Shown here in pieces: positions 1-5,549 of a stretch of 8,309 nucleotides of DNA. The stretch comes from Betaproteobacteria bacterium. GTDB lineage: Bacteria > Pseudomonadota > Gammaproteobacteria > Burkholderiales > Burkholderiaceae_C. Made by a program: the position numbers and the translations under genes. How positions within the stretch are numbered: the stretch's first letter is position 1; every line of letters begins with the position of its first letter. The stretch is taken from NCBI GenBank assembly GCA_009918225.1, contig RGEP01000072.1:1-8309 (forward strand). Reading direction: 5' to 3'. The notes beneath the pieces were generated by a model. It had not been told where the DNA came from, made no database searches, and saw only the letters and a program-made list of their open reading frames with translations.

Positions 1-2
1 TG

Positions 3-665
3 GGCCTGGTGGTGCAGCAGGTGCATGCCATCGGCAACCTGTCCCTGGTGATCATCCTGGCCTCGGGCCTGGCCGTGGGCTTCGTTTTGGCCCTGCAGAT
101 GTACTACGCGCTGGTCACCTACGGGGCCACCGAGTCGCTGGGCTTGATTGTGAACTTGGCCCTGGTGCGGGAGTTGGGCCCGGTGGTGGCGGCCTTGCTG
201 TTTGCCGGGCGGGCCGGCACTTCGCTGACGGCCGAAATCGGCCTGATGAAAGCTGGCGAGCAGCTCTCGGCCATGGAGATGATGGCGGTAGACCCGCGCA
301 GCCGCGTTTTGGCACCGCGCTTCATCGCCGGCGTGGTGTCCATGCCTCTGCTGGCAGGCCTGTTCTCGGCCATCGGCATCCTGGGCGCATGGGCGGTGGC
401 GGTGGGGCTGATCGGTTTGGATGCCGGCAACTTCTGGTCGCTTATGCAGTCGCGCGTGGATGTGTGGCGCGATGTGGGCAATGGCATCGTCAAAAGTTTT
501 GTGTTTGGCGTGATCTGCACGGCCGTGGCGCTGTACCAAGGGCATGAGACCCAAGCGACGCCGGAGGGCGTGGCCTATGCCACGACCCGAACGGTGGTGA
601 TCTCGTCGCTGTCGGTGTTGGGCATGGATTTCGTGCTCACCGCCTTGATGTTTTCGACGCCTTGA
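3..665 (+). CDS. mlaE: MlaE, phospholipid ABC transporter permease (5' end outside the window)
   Basis: Integral inner-membrane permease of the Mla retrograde phospholipid transport system. In the known complex, an MlaE dimer sits between the MlaF ATPases and the MlaD hexamer. The reading frame is open from the first complete codon (position 3) to TGA 663-665, giving 220 residues. Family members are about 260 residues, so roughly 40 N-terminal residues lie upstream, and the GTG at 9 is not a believable start. Several hydrophobic segments are visible, including one encoded at about 45-110. The conserved permease core GTSLTAEIGLMKAGEQLSAM, encoded at about 216-275, is followed by AVDP and a hydrophobic stretch. 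The gene is first in a + strand series mlaE-mlaD-mlaA-mlaC-mlaB, with mlaD starting 33 bases after its stop. An upstream mlaF is expected but not visible. The family call is firm. Confidence 0.93.
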   Translation, partial: GLVVQQVHAIGNLSLVIILASGLAVGFVLALQMYYALVTYGATESLGLIVNLALVRELGPVVAALLFAGRAGTSLTAEIGLMKAGEQLSAMEMMAVDPRSRVLAPRFIAGVVSMPLLAGLFSAIGILGAWAVAVGLIGLDAGNFWSLMQSRVDVWRDVGNGIVKSFVFGVICTAVALYQGHETQATPEGVAYATTRTVVISSLSVLGMDFVLTALMFSTP

Positions 666-698
666 GGCAACGGGCCAGGGCTTAACGGGGAAAGACGC

Positions 699-1172
699 AT
701 GAACAAGAAGGGCATCGAGGTCTTGGTGGGCGGCTTTGTGCTGCTGGGCCTGGCTGGGCTGTTGTTTCTGTCGCTGAAAGCCGCCAATCTGGCCAGCTTC
801 GGCGAGAGCAAGGGTTATGTGGTGACGGCACGATTCGACAACATCGGAGGCCTCAAGCCCAGGGCACCCGTGCGCAGCGCCGGGGTGACCGTTGGCCGTG
901 TGAAGTCCATCGGCCTGGACCCCAAGACCTTCCAAGGGGTGGTGACCCTGGAACTCAACCCCGAGGTGCAGTTTCCGCGCGACTCGTCGGCCAAGATCCT
1001 GACCTCGGGTCTCTTGGGCGACCAATTCATCGGCATCGAACCTGGTGGCGACGAGAAGAATCTGGCCGCCGGTGATGTGATCACCTCCACGCAATCGGCG
1101 GTGATCCTGGAAAACCTGATCGGCCAGTTCCTCTTCAACAAGGCCGCCGAGGGTTCAGGGGGCGGCAAATGA
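699..1172 (+). CDS. mlaD: MlaD, inner-membrane MCE-domain protein
   Basis: Membrane-anchored MCE protein of the Mla complex. In known systems it forms a hexameric ring on the periplasmic face of the inner membrane and passes lipid between MlaC and MlaE. The 157-residue product has one N-terminal transmembrane helix (about residues 8-27), then an MCE domain (about 39-117) with FDNIGGLKPRAPVRSAGVTVGRV-like features. The conserved LLGDQFIGIEPG segment is at about 106-117. A hydrophobic C-terminal stretch (SAVILENLIGQFLF) matches the helix that lines the central pore in the family. The start ATG at 699 follows a purine-rich GGGGAAAG (687-694). The stop overlaps the mlaA start as ATGA (1169-1172), implying translational coupling. 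The C-terminus is short and Gly-rich (EGSGGGK). Length and domain order are typical. Confidence 0.95.
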   Translation: MNKKGIEVLVGGFVLLGLAGLLFLSLKAANLASFGESKGYVVTARFDNIGGLKPRAPVRSAGVTVGRVKSIGLDPKTFQGVVTLELNPEVQFPRDSSAKILTSGLLGDQFIGIEPGGDEKNLAAGDVITSTQSAVILENLIGQFLFNKAAEGSGGGK

Positions 1173-2128
1173 AGCGCCCGATGCGAAGCCTGCAGATGGC
1201 GGCATGCGGCGGCAGCCGCACCGTGCTGACGTTCTGCTTGGTCGCTGTTTTGGGCGCGGGCCTGTCGGCCGGTGCCGCGCAAGCCCAGACCCCCATCGAC
1301 CCCCAGGCCGCTGACGCAGCGCTTGGGCTGGATGCGAGCTCGGGGGCCGCCTCGGGTGCGACCTCGTCGGGTGCGACCCCGCGTGCCAGCAGCCCTGGCC
1401 CCAGCGCAACCGCCCAAGTGCCGGGTATGGCCGCGGCCATGCGCTTTTGGGGCACGGTCCGCCCGTCCCTGCCCGGCCAGGACCCCTTTGAGCGCCTCAA
1501 CCGAGCAGTGTTCATCTTCAACGGCGTGGTGGATCACTTTGTGGTCAAGCCCGTGGCCGAGGCCTATGAGGCGGCGGTGCCCAAACCCGTGCGCACCGGG
1601 GTGGGCAATGTGCTGGGCAATGTTTCGGATGCTTGGTCGGCGGTGAACCTGGCGCTTCAGGGCAAGGGCACCCGCGCCGCTGAGATGACGATGCGCGTGG
1701 GGCTGAACACCGTGTTTGGTCTGGGGGGGCTTTTGGACATTGCCTCGGAAGCCGGCCTGGAGCGCCAAAGCGAAGACTTCGGCCAAACCCTGGGCCGCTG
1801 GGGGGTGCCCCCGGGGCCCTACCTGGTCCTGCCCTTGTTTGGCCCTTCGTCGGTTCGCGATGCCGTGGGCTTTCGCCTCGACACGGCCTACAACTCGGCG
1901 GTGTATCCGAGCGACGCACCGCAGCGGTGGCGCTGGACGGCCCTGCGCCTGACCGATGCGCGCACCGACGCGCTGCCCTTCACGCGGCTCCTGGACACGG
2001 TGGCGCTTGATAAATACACCTTTGTCCGCGATGCCTACCTCACACGGCGGCGCAGTCTTGTCTACGATGGGAACCCGCCGCCTGATGACCAGGACGAGTT
2101 GCCGGTGGAAGCGCCGGTACAAGAGTGA
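1169..2128 (+). CDS. mlaA: MlaA/VacJ family outer-membrane phospholipid transport protein
   Basis: MlaA removes misplaced phospholipid from the outer leaflet of the outer membrane and hands it to MlaC. The MlaA domain covers about residues 105-300 of 319. It opens with DPFERLNRAVFIFN and contains VGLNTVFGLGGLLDIA, the FGQTLGRWGVPPGPYLVLPLFGPSSVRD block and a DKYTFVRDAYLTRR end, all family hallmarks. Two things are unusual. The N-terminus looks like a Sec signal ending AQA|QTP (cleavage after about residue 39) with no lipobox; Cys13 and Cys23 do not fit one. A roughly 65-residue Ala/Ser/Gly/Pro-rich linker then precedes the domain, whereas E. coli MlaA is a 251-residue lipoprotein encoded away from the mla operon. 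The start ATG at 1169 has a good AGGGGG ribosome site six bases upstream (1157-1162) and overlaps the mlaD stop. The family is certain; how it is anchored in the membrane is open. Confidence 0.93.
   Translation: MKRPMRSLQMAACGGSRTVLTFCLVAVLGAGLSAGAAQAQTPIDPQAADAALGLDASSGAASGATSSGATPRASSPGPSATAQVPGMAAAMRFWGTVRPSLPGQDPFERLNRAVFIFNGVVDHFVVKPVAEAYEAAVPKPVRTGVGNVLGNVSDAWSAVNLALQGKGTRAAEMTMRVGLNTVFGLGGLLDIASEAGLERQSEDFGQTLGRWGVPPGPYLVLPLFGPSSVRDAVGFRLDTAYNSAVYPSDAPQRWRWTALRLTDARTDALPFTRLLDTVALDKYTFVRDAYLTRRRSLVYDGNPPPDDQDELPVEAPVQE
1352..1378 (+). repeat. 15-base-period direct repeat in the MlaA linker
   Basis: The 12-mer TCGGGTGCGACC occurs at 1352-1363 and again, identical, at 1367-1378. The 15-base period keeps the reading frame and encodes SGATS then SGATP inside the low-complexity linker between the signal peptide and the MlaA domain. 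It probably reflects replication slippage in a part of the protein with little sequence constraint. Confidence 0.8.
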
Positions 2129-2130
2129 AC

Positions 2131-2823
2131 ATGAACCGCCTATCCCTGAATTCATTGACCTTATGGCCTGCCAGCTCCAAGGCCTGTTTGTGGGCCCTGC
2201 TGGGGGCGATTGCGCTGGTGCTGCACAGCCCGCCGGTCCTGGCGCAAACGCCGGCCACCGCTGCTGCACCCGCAGCGGCCGCACCAGCCCCTGATGCCTT
2301 CATCTTGGACTTGTCTACCGAAGTGCTCAACATCGTGAAATCGGACAAGGCCATTCAGGCTGGTGACACCGCCCGGGTGATGGCGCTGGTGGACACCAAG
2401 GTGATGCCCCATGTCAATTTCCAGCGGATGACGGCCTCTGCCGTGGGCCGGCACTGGCGCAGTGCCACACCAGAGCAGCAAAGACGCCTGCAGGAAGAGT
2501 TCAAGCTGCTGCTGGTGCGCACCTACTCAGGGGCCTTGGCGCAGGTCAAGGACCAGTCCATCGTGCTCAAGCCCCTGCGTGCCAACCCGGGCGACACCGA
2601 AGTGGTGGTGCGCACCGAGATCAAGGGCCGTGGCGACCCGATCCAGTTGGAGTACCGCTTGGAGCGCTCAGGCAACGGCTGGAAGGTCTACGACTTCAAT
2701 GTCTTGGGCATTTGGTTGGTGGAACAGTACCGCTCCAGCTTCGCCCAGGAGATCAGCGCCTCGGGCATCGATGGCCTGATCAGCAAGCTCGCCGAGCGCA
2801 ACAAAGGCGCGTCCAAGGCGTGA
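2131..2823 (+). CDS. mlaC: MlaC, periplasmic phospholipid-binding carrier
   Basis: Soluble periplasmic shuttle that carries phospholipid between MlaA at the outer membrane and MlaFEDB at the inner membrane. From ATG 2131 the product has 230 residues. It has a Sec signal peptide with hydrophobic core LWALLGAIALVL and likely cleavage VLA|QTP after residue 38, then an Ala/Pro-rich linker. The MlaC/Ttg2D domain shows MTASAVGRHWRSATPEQQRRL, FKLLLVRTYSGAL, GWKVYDFNVLGIWLVEQYRSSF and a C-terminal GIDGLISKLAERN, all typical of the family. The start is ambiguous. GTG 2125 overlaps the mlaA stop as GTGA and adds two residues, while ATG 2131 has a weak AAGAG at 2121-2125 with suitable spacing, so I prefer 2131. 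The stop overlaps the mlaB start (GTGA, 2820-2823). Coupled expression with its neighbours is likely. Confidence 0.93.
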   Translation: MNRLSLNSLTLWPASSKACLWALLGAIALVLHSPPVLAQTPATAAAPAAAAPAPDAFILDLSTEVLNIVKSDKAIQAGDTARVMALVDTKVMPHVNFQRMTASAVGRHWRSATPEQQRRLQEEFKLLLVRTYSGALAQVKDQSIVLKPLRANPGDTEVVVRTEIKGRGDPIQLEYRLERSGNGWKVYDFNVLGIWLVEQYRSSFAQEISASGIDGLISKLAERNKGASKA

Positions 2824-3101
2824 AGCTCGAACTGCCGCTGCGGCTGACCATGCAGGAGGCCACCACCGTGCTGGGCGGCCTGCGCCAGTCCATTGCGCAA
2901 GCGCAGGGTGCCGAGGTGCGGCTGTGCGCGTCGGCCTTGCGCGAGTTGGATACCGCGGCCATTTCGGTGCTGCTGCAGTGCCGGCGCCAGGCACGTGAAC
3001 GCGGCCTGTCCTTGGTGCTGGAATCGGTGCCCCAGCAGTTGGCCGCCCTGATGGCCTTGTACGGCGTGGCCGAACTCTTTGGCCTTCAGACCGCGGCCTA
3101 A
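2820..3101 (+). CDS. mlaB: MlaB, STAS-domain subunit of the Mla transporter
   Basis: Small cytoplasmic STAS protein. In known Mla complexes MlaB binds the MlaF ATPase and is needed for its assembly and activity. The frame from GTG 2820 gives 93 residues and begins KLELPLRLTMQEA. The STAS signature is the segment ASALRELDTAAISVLLQCRRQA, where Thr45 occupies the Ser/Thr position after the conserved Asp. This is followed by LSLVLESVPQQLAALMALYGVAELF. The same frame is open further upstream inside mlaC, but that part is a shadow of mlaC, and homology begins at about 2820. The start overlaps the mlaC stop as GTGA with no strong ribosome site of its own, so translation is probably coupled. It is last in the operon. 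Its TAA (3099-3101) overlaps the stop of the convergent regulator gene. Confidence 0.9.
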   Translation: MKLELPLRLTMQEATTVLGGLRQSIAQAQGAEVRLCASALRELDTAAISVLLQCRRQARERGLSLVLESVPQQLAALMALYGVAELFGLQTAA

Positions 3102-3941
3102 CGCGAGCTTGGCAAGTAGCGGCGTGCCCGCAGGTTGCGCTTGATTTCGCAGGGCCACACCGGTGGTCAAGATGTCCACGATCGTCAGGTGCAGCAAACG
3201 CGAGACCATGGGGCTGTATCGGTCGTGGTCTTCTGGGTGGTCGGCGGCCAGCAAGAGCCGGTTGTGCCCGTTGGCCACGTGGGCCAGGGGCGAGGCGCTG
3301 GCGGTGATGAGGATGGTGGTGGCTCCTTTGCGGTGGGCGATGTCCTCGGCATCCAAGAGGTCTCGGCTGCGGCCTGAGTTGGAAATCACCACCGCGCAGT
3401 CGCCTGGGCCCAGCATGGTGGCGCTCATCACCTGCACATGGCCGTCACTGATGGCCGTGGCCGTGACGCCCAAGCGAAAGAACTTGTGTTGCGCGTCTTG
3501 CGCCACGATGCCCGAGTTGCCCACCCCGTAGAACTCGATGCGGCCCTTGTTCCGACAGGCCTGGGTCAACGCTTCGATGGCCAAGTCGAACGCGTGGTCG
3601 GCCGCTTCGTTGCGGTAGCGCAGCAGGGCGCTGACGGCGTTGTCGATGACCTTGACCACGATGTCATGGGGCTTGTCGTCTTCGTCCACCGCTCGGTGCA
3701 CGAAGGGCACGCCTTCATTGACCGTGCCGGCCAGTTTGAGCTTGAAGTCGGCCAGTCCGTCGTATCCCACGCTTCGGCAAAAGCGCACCACGGTGGGCTT
3801 GCTCACATGGGCGCGCTCGGCCAGTTCCACCACGGGCAGGCTGGCAAAGCTGCGCGGGTCGGCCAGTACCAACTTGGCCACGCGCTGCTCGGCTGGGGGC
3901 AGGGCAGGCAGCGAGGCGCGAATGCGGTCGATCAGGCTCAT
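3098..3941 (-). CDS. hexR: HexR-like RpiR/SIS-family transcriptional regulator, apparent C-terminal frameshift
   Basis: Repressor of central sugar metabolism. Known HexR proteins bind zwf and edd-type promoters and are released by the Entner-Doudoroff intermediate KDPG. From ATG 3941 an RpiR-type HTH domain covers about residues 1-75, with the helix-turn-helix at about 36-56 (VVELAERAHVSKPTVVRFCR). A SIS sugar-phosphate domain follows, with FYGVGNSGIVAQDAQHKFFRLG at 137-158, VVISNSGRSRDLLDAEDIA at 184-202 and PMVSRLLHLTIVDILTTGVAL at 244-264. After Leu264 the frame runs on to 2688, antisense to mlaB and mlaC, as a 417-residue product that does not look real. A one-base slip at 3149 instead yields a family-like basic tail, EIKRNLRARRYLPSSR, stopping at 3098. 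The end given here assumes that frame, about 280 residues in all, close to family size. The gene lies 45 bases after the zwf stop, so it is probably co-transcribed with zwf and autoregulated through it. Confidence 0.85.
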
Positions 3942-3968
3942 GGGCGGCGGGTCTCCGTCAGGGTGCTG

Positions 3969-3984
3969 CGTGATGGCGTGATGG
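3969..3984 (+). repeat. Two tandem copies of an 8-base unit between zwf and hexR
   Basis: CGTGATGG is present twice head to tail (3969-3976 and 3977-3984), just after the zwf stop codon (3987-3989 on the - strand) and before hexR. It is short and may be chance or a slippage product. No function is apparent. Confidence 0.6.
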
Positions 3985-3986
3985 CG

Positions 3987-5447
3987 CTACTGCTCTTCGG
4001 CCCAGGCGTGGCCGTCTCGCGCCACCAGGGCGCTGGCTGCCGGTGGGCCCCAACTGCCAGCCTGATAGGGGCGCGGGCCCTCATGGTCTTGCGCCCAATG
4101 GTGCAGGATGGGCTCCACCCATTGCCAGGCCTGCTCCTGTTCGTCGCTGCGCACGAAGAGGTTGAGGCGCCCGGCCAAGGCATCCAGGAGCAGCCGTTCA
4201 TAGGCGCCGATGCGCTCGGTGGGGAAAGCCTTGTCGAAGTCCAGGTCCAGTGAAACAGGCGAGAGTTGCTCGTTGCCGCTGCCCACGGGGCCCAACCCCC
4301 CTTTGGCCGCCATCAGGTGCAACTCCAGGCCGTCTTCGGGTTGCAGCTTGATCACCAATTTGTTGGCGCGGGCGGCGCCGGGAAAGATGGGGTGCGGCAC
4401 CGGCCGGAAGTTCACCACGATCTGCGCATCTCGGGCGGCCAAGCGCTTGCCGGTGCGCAGGTAGAAGGGCACGCCGGCCCAGCGCCAGTTCTGCACCTCG
4501 GTGCGCAAGGCCACAAAGGTTTCACAGGCGCTGTCGGCCGGCACCTTGACCTCCTCCAGATACCCGGCCACCTTTTCGCCATCAATGGTGCCGGCTCGGT
4601 ATTGGCCCCGGACCACGTCGCGCACCACGGTCTCGGCCGTGAAGGGCTTGAGCGACTTCAGCACCTTGAGCTTTTCATCGCGGATCGCATCAGCGTCGTT
4701 GGACGGTGGCGGCTCCATGGCGATCATGGTCAGCAGCTGCAGCGCATGGTTCTGGATCATGTCGCGCAGCGCCCCCGTGCGGTCGTAAAAGTCGCCGCGC
4801 GTGCCCACGCCGATGCTTTCGGCCAGGGTGATCTGAATGTTGGAGATCGACTCGCGCCGCCACAAGGGCTCAAACAGCGCGTTGCCAAAGCGCAAGGCCG
4901 CCAGGTTCTGCACCGCCGGCTTGCCCAGGTAGTGATCGATGCGCAGCGCCTGCCGTTCGGTGAAGGCGCTGGCCACGGCGCGGTTGATGTCGCGCGCGCT
5001 TTGCAGGTCGTGGCCCAGGGGCTTTTCCAGCACCACGCGCACATGGGGTGCGTTCAGACCCACCGCCCCCAGTTGTTGGCAGATCTGGGGAAACAGGTGG
5101 GGGCTGGTGGCCAGGAACAGCACGACGGTCTTGGCCCCGCGCGCCTCCACCCACCCCTTGAGACCTTCGTAGTCGCTGGCCTTGGACAGGTCCATCCGGC
5201 GGTAGTGCAGCAGCTCGGAAAACCGGTCGAATTCCTGAGGGCTGGGCTGCTTGGCGGCCTCGACTTCGAAGAATCGCTCGCGGATGAATTCTCGGTACTG
5301 TTCATCGCTGCGCTCGTCTCGCGCCACGGCGAGAATGCGGCCTTGCGCAGGCAATTTGTGGTGTCGCCACGCCTGGAACAAGGCGGGCATCAGCTTGCGC
5401 CAGGTGAGGTCACCGGTGCCGCCGAACAGAATCAGATCAAAGGACAT
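3987..5447 (-). CDS. zwf: Glucose-6-phosphate 1-dehydrogenase
   Basis: Oxidises glucose-6-phosphate to 6-phosphogluconolactone with reduction of NADP (or NAD), the entry step of the oxidative pentose phosphate and Entner-Doudoroff routes. The product has 486 residues, the usual size. The N-terminal Rossmann motif is FGGTGDL (residues 8-14), followed by TWRKLMPALF. EKPLGHDL is at 141-148 and the substrate/catalytic signature RIDHYLGK at 169-176. Then come GTRGDFYDRTGALRDMIQNH, VPFYLRTGKRL and a C-terminal Y-AGSWGP motif. The start at 5447 places the family's first beta strand at residue 4. An in-frame ATG at 5513 would add 22 unlike residues and swallow the operator, so it is rejected. No clear Shine-Dalgarno precedes ATG 5447. 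It is divergent from tal across a 102-base gap with a HexR-type operator, and hexR follows. No pgl or edd is adjacent in the window. Confidence 0.97.
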   Translation of the reverse strand: MSFDLILFGGTGDLTWRKLMPALFQAWRHHKLPAQGRILAVARDERSDEQYREFIRERFFEVEAAKQPSPQEFDRFSELLHYRRMDLSKASDYEGLKGWVEARGAKTVVLFLATSPHLFPQICQQLGAVGLNAPHVRVVLEKPLGHDLQSARDINRAVASAFTERQALRIDHYLGKPAVQNLAALRFGNALFEPLWRRESISNIQITLAESIGVGTRGDFYDRTGALRDMIQNHALQLLTMIAMEPPPSNDADAIRDEKLKVLKSLKPFTAETVVRDVVRGQYRAGTIDGEKVAGYLEEVKVPADSACETFVALRTEVQNWRWAGVPFYLRTGKRLAARDAQIVVNFRPVPHPIFPGAARANKLVIKLQPEDGLELHLMAAKGGLGPVGSGNEQLSPVSLDLDFDKAFPTERIGAYERLLLDALAGRLNLFVRSDEQEQAWQWVEPILHHWAQDHEGPRPYQAGSWGPPAASALVARDGHAWAEEQ

Positions 5448-5483
5448 GAGGCACTGCTGTGTCGGGATGCTCGTCGAACAGGA

Positions 5484-5498
5484 TGTAACAAAGTTACA
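5484..5498. promoter_or_regulatory. Predicted HexR operator
   Basis: TGTAACAAAGTTACA is a perfect inverted repeat with 6-base arms (TGTAAC/GTTACA) and a 3-base AAA centre. It matches the general form of the HexR operator known in proteobacteria (TGTA followed by a short A/T-rich core and TACA). It lies 36 bases upstream of the zwf start and 51 bases upstream of the tal start, and a HexR-like gene lies directly downstream of zwf. This is the only such palindrome I noticed in the window. Binding is predicted, not shown. Confidence 0.8.
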
Positions 5499-5509
5499 CT
5501 TCGGATGAT

Positions 5510-5524
5510 GCATGAGTTTCATGC
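5510..5524. repeat. Second inverted repeat in the tal leader
   Basis: GCATGA-GTT-TCATGC is a perfect inverted repeat with 6-base arms and a 3-base centre, the same geometry as the HexR-type site but a different sequence. The two centres are 26 bases apart (5491 and 5517). It could be a protein site or, in tal mRNA, a small stem-loop close to the predicted 5' end. It ends 12 bases before the tal ribosome site. Function unknown. Confidence 0.6.
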
Positions 5525-5536
5525 GAGGGTCAATGC

Positions 5537-5544
5537 AAGGGAAG
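5537..5544 (+). promoter_or_regulatory. Ribosome binding site of tal
   Basis: AAGGGAAG ends five bases before ATG 5550. It favours that codon over the in-frame upstream ATGs at 5505 and 5508, which would add 15 and 14 residues with no counterpart in typical transaldolases. Confidence 0.7.
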
Positions 5545-5549
5545 TCTGG

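Larger units (their letters stand above)
5448..5549. promoter_or_regulatory. Divergent zwf/tal control region
   Basis: This 102-base gap separates the divergent zwf and tal start codons and is richer in A/T than its surroundings. It holds the HexR-type palindrome at 5484-5498 and a second 6-3-6 inverted repeat at 5510-5524. A -10-like TACACT (5495-5500, + strand) overlaps the right half of the operator, with only a poor -35 candidate around 5473-5479. No convincing -10/-35 pair is visible for zwf on the - strand. If TACACT is a real -10, tal transcription would start near 5507 and operator binding would block RNA polymerase directly. Promoter positions are inference. Confidence 0.65.

Noticed and set aside
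659..668. Small inverted repeat GCCT-TG-AGGC over the mlaE stop
   Set aside because: Four-base arms with a two-base loop are too short to mean anything in GC-rich DNA.
815..2284. 489-residue open frame on the - strand
   Set aside because: It lies antisense to mlaD, mlaA and mlaC, which have clear homology. Its composition is Arg/Ala/Gly/His-rich, as in GC-rich shadow frames.
2712..2819. Upstream extension of the mlaB frame within mlaC
   Set aside because: It overlaps conserved mlaC sequence. STAS homology starts at about 2820, where a GTGA overlap gives a natural start.
2688..3097. Continuation of the hexR frame to 2688, giving a 417-residue product
   Set aside because: This part is antisense to mlaB and the end of mlaC, adds about 150 residues beyond normal RpiR/SIS size, and shows no family sequence. 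The conserved tail is in the neighbouring frame.
3438..4253. 271-residue open frame on the + strand
   Set aside because: It is a shadow of hexR and the 3' end of zwf, with no recognisable domain.
4266..5549. Upstream extension of the tal frame on the + strand
   Set aside because: It is antisense to zwf. Transaldolase homology and a good ribosome site place the start at 5550.
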